Below, piece by piece: positions 61,512-64,000 of a stretch of DNA of 64,000 bases. Under the pieces are notes generated by a model. It ran no database searches. It was not told the origin of the DNA and saw nothing but the letters and a program-made list of their open reading frames with translations. Source of the stretch: Candidatus Planktophila sp. Its GTDB lineage: Bacteria > Actinomycetota > Actinomycetes > Nanopelagicales > Nanopelagicaceae. The first letter of the stretch is position 1, and the number at the start of each line of letters is the position of its first letter. Both the position numbers and the translations under genes were made by a program. The stretch is from the NCBI GenBank assembly GCA_030649935.1, contig JAUSFN010000026.1, positions 124,001-188,000 of the forward strand. The letters run 5' to 3'.

Positions 61512-61523
61512 TATACTCGCTCC
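61512..61523 (+). promoter_or_regulatory. Leaderless -10 box of the WecA-type gene
   Basis: TATACT (61512-61517) lies 6 nt before the ATG at 61524 and no Shine-Dalgarno is present. It supports this ATG over an earlier in-frame ATG at 61467. Confidence 0.6.
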
Positions 61524-62564
61524 ATGAGTTTTAGCGCTGGCCAATTCGCGCTCCTTGGTCTGATGGCATTTGCTCTCACAGGCCTGCTCACATGGCCCAT
61601 TCGACTCCTAGCGATCCGTATCGGAGCGATGGATAAGCCCAATCTCGAGCGCAAGACCCAGAAAGAGCCCGTGCCTTATTTAGGCGGCATCTCAATCGCC
61701 ATCGCTGTCACCGCGCTCGCTTACGCAGGCGTCGTCGCCTCTGATTTCACCACCACTAACTTTCCACTGGCCAGTTATGTTTTAATCCCCGCACTCATCA
61801 TGGGTGCAATGGGGCTCATCGATGATCTAAGCGGCCTGCCAGCCCTGCCACGTTTACTTGTTCAAACGATTATTGCAATCGCTGTCGCAGTTGTTTTAGT
61901 TAAAACCGATACCGTCGGCGTGGCCTTTGGCAGTTCATTTTTGAACCAGGCGCTCACCGTTGTATGGATCGTCGGAATCTGCAACTCTATAAACTTCTTC
62001 GATAACTTAGATGGTGGCGCTGCTGGCACAGTCGCCGTTGTCACTTTAGGTATTTTCTATATCGCCTTTAACCAAGGCCAGGAATCAGTCAGCGCGCTCG
62101 CAATCACCACTGCTGGTGCCACTCTCGGCTTTCTTATCTGGAACAAACAACCGGCCAAGATTTACATGGGCGATGCCGGTGCGCTGTTTCTGGGAGTGAT
62201 CATTTCTGTTTTAACGATTCGCGTGGACCCCGGTATAAACCCGAGTTGGAAATCTTTAGCCCTCATGCCGATTTTGTTAGCCGTGCCAATTTTAGATACA
62301 ACGGTTGCTGTAATATCGCGCATGTATCGCGGGATATCACCTTTGACTGGTGGCAAGGATCATTTGTCTCACCGTTTAGTGCGCAAAGGCGCAACCCATA
62401 AAACCGCAGCTATTTTATTGTGGGCTGGTTCAGCTCTATTTGCCTTACTGGCCATAGGAATTTATAACTCCCCAGCAAATGTTGGGACTCCACTAATTTA
62501 TCTCTCAGCAATTATTTGGGTAGGAGCTTTAATTTCTTTCCTACGAATCCCGTCTGAGGATTAA
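61524..62564 (+). CDS. wecA: UDP-GlcNAc:undecaprenyl-phosphate GlcNAc-1-phosphate transferase (WecA/TagO type)
   Basis: Polytopic membrane enzyme of about 346 residues with ten to eleven helices. It begins a lipid-linked envelope glycan by joining GlcNAc-1-phosphate to undecaprenyl phosphate. Family motifs: MGLIDDLSGLPALPRLLVQ, NSINFFDNLDGGAAG (catalytic Asp-rich segment), IYMGDAGALFLG and a His-containing GGKDHLSHRLVRKGATH, which distinguishes WecA/TagO from MraY. The 61524 start follows a -10 box; upstream sequence is not membrane-like. A candidate structured RNA follows at 62.67 kb. Confidence 0.92.
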   Translation: MSFSAGQFALLGLMAFALTGLLTWPIRLLAIRIGAMDKPNLERKTQKEPVPYLGGISIAIAVTALAYAGVVASDFTTTNFPLASYVLIPALIMGAMGLIDDLSGLPALPRLLVQTIIAIAVAVVLVKTDTVGVAFGSSFLNQALTVVWIVGICNSINFFDNLDGGAAGTVAVVTLGIFYIAFNQGQESVSALAITTAGATLGFLIWNKQPAKIYMGDAGALFLGVIISVLTIRVDPGINPSWKSLALMPILLAVPILDTTVAVISRMYRGISPLTGGKDHLSHRLVRKGATHKTAAILLWAGSALFALLAIGIYNSPANVGTPLIYLSAIIWVGALISFLRIPSED

Positions 62565-62588
62565 TTGAAGCAACAATTACAAACAATC

Positions 62589-62605
62589 TCGAGTTCGAAT
62601 CTCCA
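62589..62605 (+). other. tRNA T-arm-like fragment
   Basis: TCGAG-TTCGAAT-CTCCA resembles a tRNA T-stem and loop with 4 of 5 stem pairs. Only 24 nt separate it from the preceding gene, so no complete tRNA fits. It could be a leftover of an integration site or chance. Confidence 0.25.
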
Positions 62606-62673
62606 CCTACTAACATTTCTACCTTTAGGATTAGTAATTAGTCGCTTAAATGTGATATTGTTTTATCAAAGTT

Positions 62674-62727
62674 CCAACCCACCAATAAGAGCCTCAGCGC
62701 TCTTCCCGTAAGGGATAGGTGGGTTGG
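62674..62727 (+). ncRNA. Three-way-junction RNA element (candidate)
   Basis: Outer stem: CCAACCCACC (62674-62683) pairs perfectly with GGTGGGTTGG (62718-62727). Inside it are two adjacent hairpins: AAGAGC-ctcagc-GCTCTT (62687-62704) and CCC-gtaa-GGG (62705-62714). TCATTTTAAT follows. It could be a complex terminator for the WecA-type gene or a small structured RNA. The rest of the 364-bp gap (62565-62928) holds a tRNA T-arm-like fragment and one gene remnant. Confidence 0.55.
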
Positions 62728-62732
62728 TCATT

Positions 62733-62870
62733 TTAATAGTACTTATGGTAGCCATTTCTAAATATATTTAATTCCGTTGGCCGAAGTTTTGTTATCAATG
62801 AACCCCAAGGACGTAATTCACTTCGTTCAAGTTCAACATATTTAGCCCACGAAATATAATCAGCTACTTG
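62733..62870 (-). pseudogene. Remnant of an unidentified coding region
   Basis: An open stretch of 45 codons with natural-looking amino-acid composition (ADYISWAKYVELERSELR, ITKLRPTELNIFRNGYHKYY) ends in TAA. It has no ATG, GTG or TTG start and a stop codon lies directly upstream. It looks like the C-terminal end of a lost gene; I do not recognise the family. Confidence 0.35.
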
Positions 62871-62928
62871 TCAGTGGCACTAGGTACTCTTTTTAGCAGA
62901 GAAAAACTCTACTGAAAGGATCAACCCG

Positions 62929-63357
62929 ATGGCTCCTTGGTCTATCGAGGTTTTCACGGATTCAAATGGATACTCCCCTTTTACGAATTGGTTGGAGAAA
63001 GATTTAAGACCGGTGGAGGTCGAAGCGCTAGACATTGCAATTCAAAAAATATTGGCCCCAAACGGAAACTCACTAGCTTCGACCAAGTGGCTAACACCGT
63101 TGGGTCGAGGTCTCTATGAATTCCGAATCAGTCACACAGCAGATGAGATAGAAGGGTTCTACTCCCAGAAGGAGATAGGAAAAGGAAAAAAGCATCAAAA
63201 AATCTTGCTCCGGGTTTTTGTCCATTTTTACGGAAAGAAGGTTGTGTTGATCCTTGGCGGATATAACAAAGGGGCTCGCGACCAAACAAGATATCAACAG
63301 GAGCAGATTAGCCAAGCTCGAAAACTGTTAAAAAAGTGGAAATCTTACAAAGATTGA
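62929..63357 (+). CDS. HigB/Gp49-type RelE-fold toxin
   Basis: Toxin-like protein of 142 residues of the phage-derived Gp49/HigB family (DUF891): VFTDSNGYSPFTNWLEKD at the N-terminus, KWLTPLGRGLYEFRISH in the middle and ILLRVFVHFYGKKVVLILGG near residues 91-110, followed by a Lys/Arg-rich tail. These proteins are mRNA interferases that act on the ribosome. AAAGGAT precedes the ATG. The XRE gene 50 bp downstream is its antitoxin, giving the toxin-first order usual for HigBA. Confidence 0.85.
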   Translation: MAPWSIEVFTDSNGYSPFTNWLEKDLRPVEVEALDIAIQKILAPNGNSLASTKWLTPLGRGLYEFRISHTADEIEGFYSQKEIGKGKKHQKILLRVFVHFYGKKVVLILGGYNKGARDQTRYQQEQISQARKLLKKWKSYKD

Positions 63358-63360
63358 CAG

Positions 63361-63378
63361 TATGTGTTTATCCACATA
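63361..63378. promoter_or_regulatory. Palindrome between toxin and antitoxin genes
   Basis: TATGTG-N6-CACATA lies in the 50-bp gap before the XRE antitoxin gene. It may be an operator or promoter element for separate antitoxin expression. It contains TTATCCACA (63368-63376), which also matches the DnaA consensus. Confidence 0.4.
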
Positions 63379-63407
63379 TCATTGATTTCGATTGAAAGGA
63401 GATTCAA

Positions 63408-63803
63408 GTGGCAAAAAGTTTCGATGAAATTATGGCGCCTTATCGTGCCAATCGTTCGCTCGAGTCTAAGGAAGCGAATGAGGTCTTCTCGGCTGTCTAT
63501 ACCATAAGCGGCTCAATCATAGCTGCGCGTAAAATTCGAAAATTAACGCAGGTGCAACTGGCTCGCCTATCTGGAGTCCAGCAGGGTGATATCAGCCGTA
63601 TTGAAAATGGAAATCTTCTCCCAACGACTGCAACCCTTTCGAAATTACTTCTTGCCTTAGGTGCACGTATGAGTATTGAACTTGTAGATGAAAAATTAAT
63701 TCCAAACAAGCCTACTGTCGAATCAATTCAAGATGCTCGATCAAGTCTCACGAGTAAAACCAAAAACCCGCGTGAATTGCTCAAGAAGGTTAGTGCGAGA
63801 TGA
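63408..63803 (+). CDS. XRE antitoxin of the HigBA-like module
   Basis: DNA-binding protein of 131 residues. The HTH covers about residues 37-92 (AARKIRKLTQVQLARLSGVQ, QGDISRIENGNLLPTTATLS), followed by a short C-terminal region rich in Ser/Lys. It should neutralise the upstream Gp49-type toxin and repress the operon. GTG start with AAAGGAG about 7 nt upstream. Its stop overlaps the ATG of a truncated second antitoxin-like sequence (ATGA). Confidence 0.88.
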   Translation: MAKSFDEIMAPYRANRSLESKEANEVFSAVYTISGSIIAARKIRKLTQVQLARLSGVQQGDISRIENGNLLPTTATLSKLLLALGARMSIELVDEKLIPNKPTVESIQDARSSLTSKTKNPRELLKKVSAR

Positions 63804-63874
63804 TTAAGGTTAGGTTAATGACCCCTGGTGATCTACTACGAGAAGAATTCATGCGCCCGATAGGTATTAGTTAA
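63800..63874 (+). pseudogene. Truncated HigA/VapI-type antitoxin fragment
   Basis: A 24-codon reading frame whose ATG overlaps the XRE stop (ATGA). It contains MTPGDLLREEFMRPIGIS, which matches the conserved start of HigA-type antitoxins (PGEVLREEFLxPLGIS) and then hits TAA where the HTH should begin. It is a degraded extra antitoxin or a short coupled peptide. Confidence 0.55.
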
Positions 63875-63878
63875 GCGC

Positions 63879-63998
63879 TCAAAAGGAGGAAGTATTTTTT
63901 TTATTTACAGTAAATGTCCAGAATGGTTCGATCTCGGAAAACTTCAACGATGATAAATCAAAATCGGCAGCACGCAGCATCTCCGTGATCTCGGCCTT
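63879..63998 (-). CDS. C-terminal end of an incoming gene (cut by window edge)
   Basis: The last 39 codons of a minus-strand reading frame, ending EITEMLRAADFDLSSLKFSE, then IEPFWTFTVNKKNTSSF and TGA. The body lies beyond base 64000. The pattern of a short helix followed by a strand ending resembles the C-terminus of SAM-dependent methyltransferases, but this is too short to assign. It converges with the antitoxin remnant, 4 bp away. Confidence 0.45.
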   Translation of the reverse strand, partial: KAEITEMLRAADFDLSSLKFSEIEPFWTFTVNKKNTSSF

Positions 63999-64000
63999 GC

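Noticed and set aside
62589-62605. Complete tRNA gene
   Set aside because: Only a T-arm-like segment fits; there is no room for the acceptor, D and anticodon arms after the preceding stop codon.

Overview
This window looks like chromosomal DNA from a low- to mid-GC, small-genome actinobacterium, most likely a freshwater Nanopelagicales (acI-type) lineage. That placement is an inference. It rests on actinobacterial gene order (NUDIX, DUF6049, murJ, trxB opposite cca; DUF5318, PBP1, GT87, rpsF, ssb, rpsR, rplI, then dnaB), an HspR/HAIR-controlled dnaK operon, a Dcd like the mycobacterial enzyme, an EtfD-type iron-sulfur reductase, a thymidylate kinase fused to an MFS domain, and visibly AT-leaning codon use. 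No rRNA gene, complete tRNA gene, CRISPR array, IS element or prophage structure was seen.

Layout. 1-11.7 kb is the conserved near-origin block for the cell envelope, tRNA CCA addition and ribosomal proteins. 11.76-13.83 kb is a hipBA toxin-antitoxin cassette bounded by inverted repeats. 13.8-19.9 kb holds a choline-kinase-like protein divergent from a dimethylglycine/sarcosine dehydrogenase-like enzyme, then dnaB behind a cluster of DnaA-box-like sequences, then a DMT transporter. 19.9-28.3 kb carries acyl-CoA dehydrogenase, dcd, lemA-htpX, a two-component system and EtfD; the dehydrogenase and EtfD fit fatty-acid oxidation feeding the quinone pool. 28.3-30.4 kb is an AT-rich glycosyltransferase/flippase pair. 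30.5-34.3 kb is dnaK-grpE-dnaJ-hspR, followed by a small RHH-type toxin-antitoxin-like pair. 34.9-46.1 kb has the exported DUF1501/DUF1800 pair, pyrE, DedA, a sugar ABC importer with a GH1 beta-glucosidase, and the proton-pumping pyrophosphatase. 46.1-54.7 kb holds topA, a PIN/Phd-type module, MFS-tmk, holB and an alpha/beta hydrolase.

From 54.7 kb to the right edge the window becomes accessory-like. It holds two different RES/Xre toxin-antitoxin modules, a VOC protein, a secreted pullulanase, an unusual HTH + GHKL-ATPase + STAS-like regulator with its own repeated operator motif, a WecA/TagO-type GlcNAc-1-phosphate transferase, a possible three-way-junction RNA, a HigB/HigA-like module and gene remnants.

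Two themes stand out. First, there are six toxin-antitoxin modules or likely modules in 64 kb; two are bracketed by repeats (hipBA by inverted repeats, the second RES/Xre by direct repeats). Second, many genes have a TAnnnT box 5-8 nt before the start codon and no Shine-Dalgarno, which predicts widespread leaderless transcription. The best candidate for something undescribed is the HTH-GHKL-STAS protein at 58.9-60.0 kb and its three-copy operator array.
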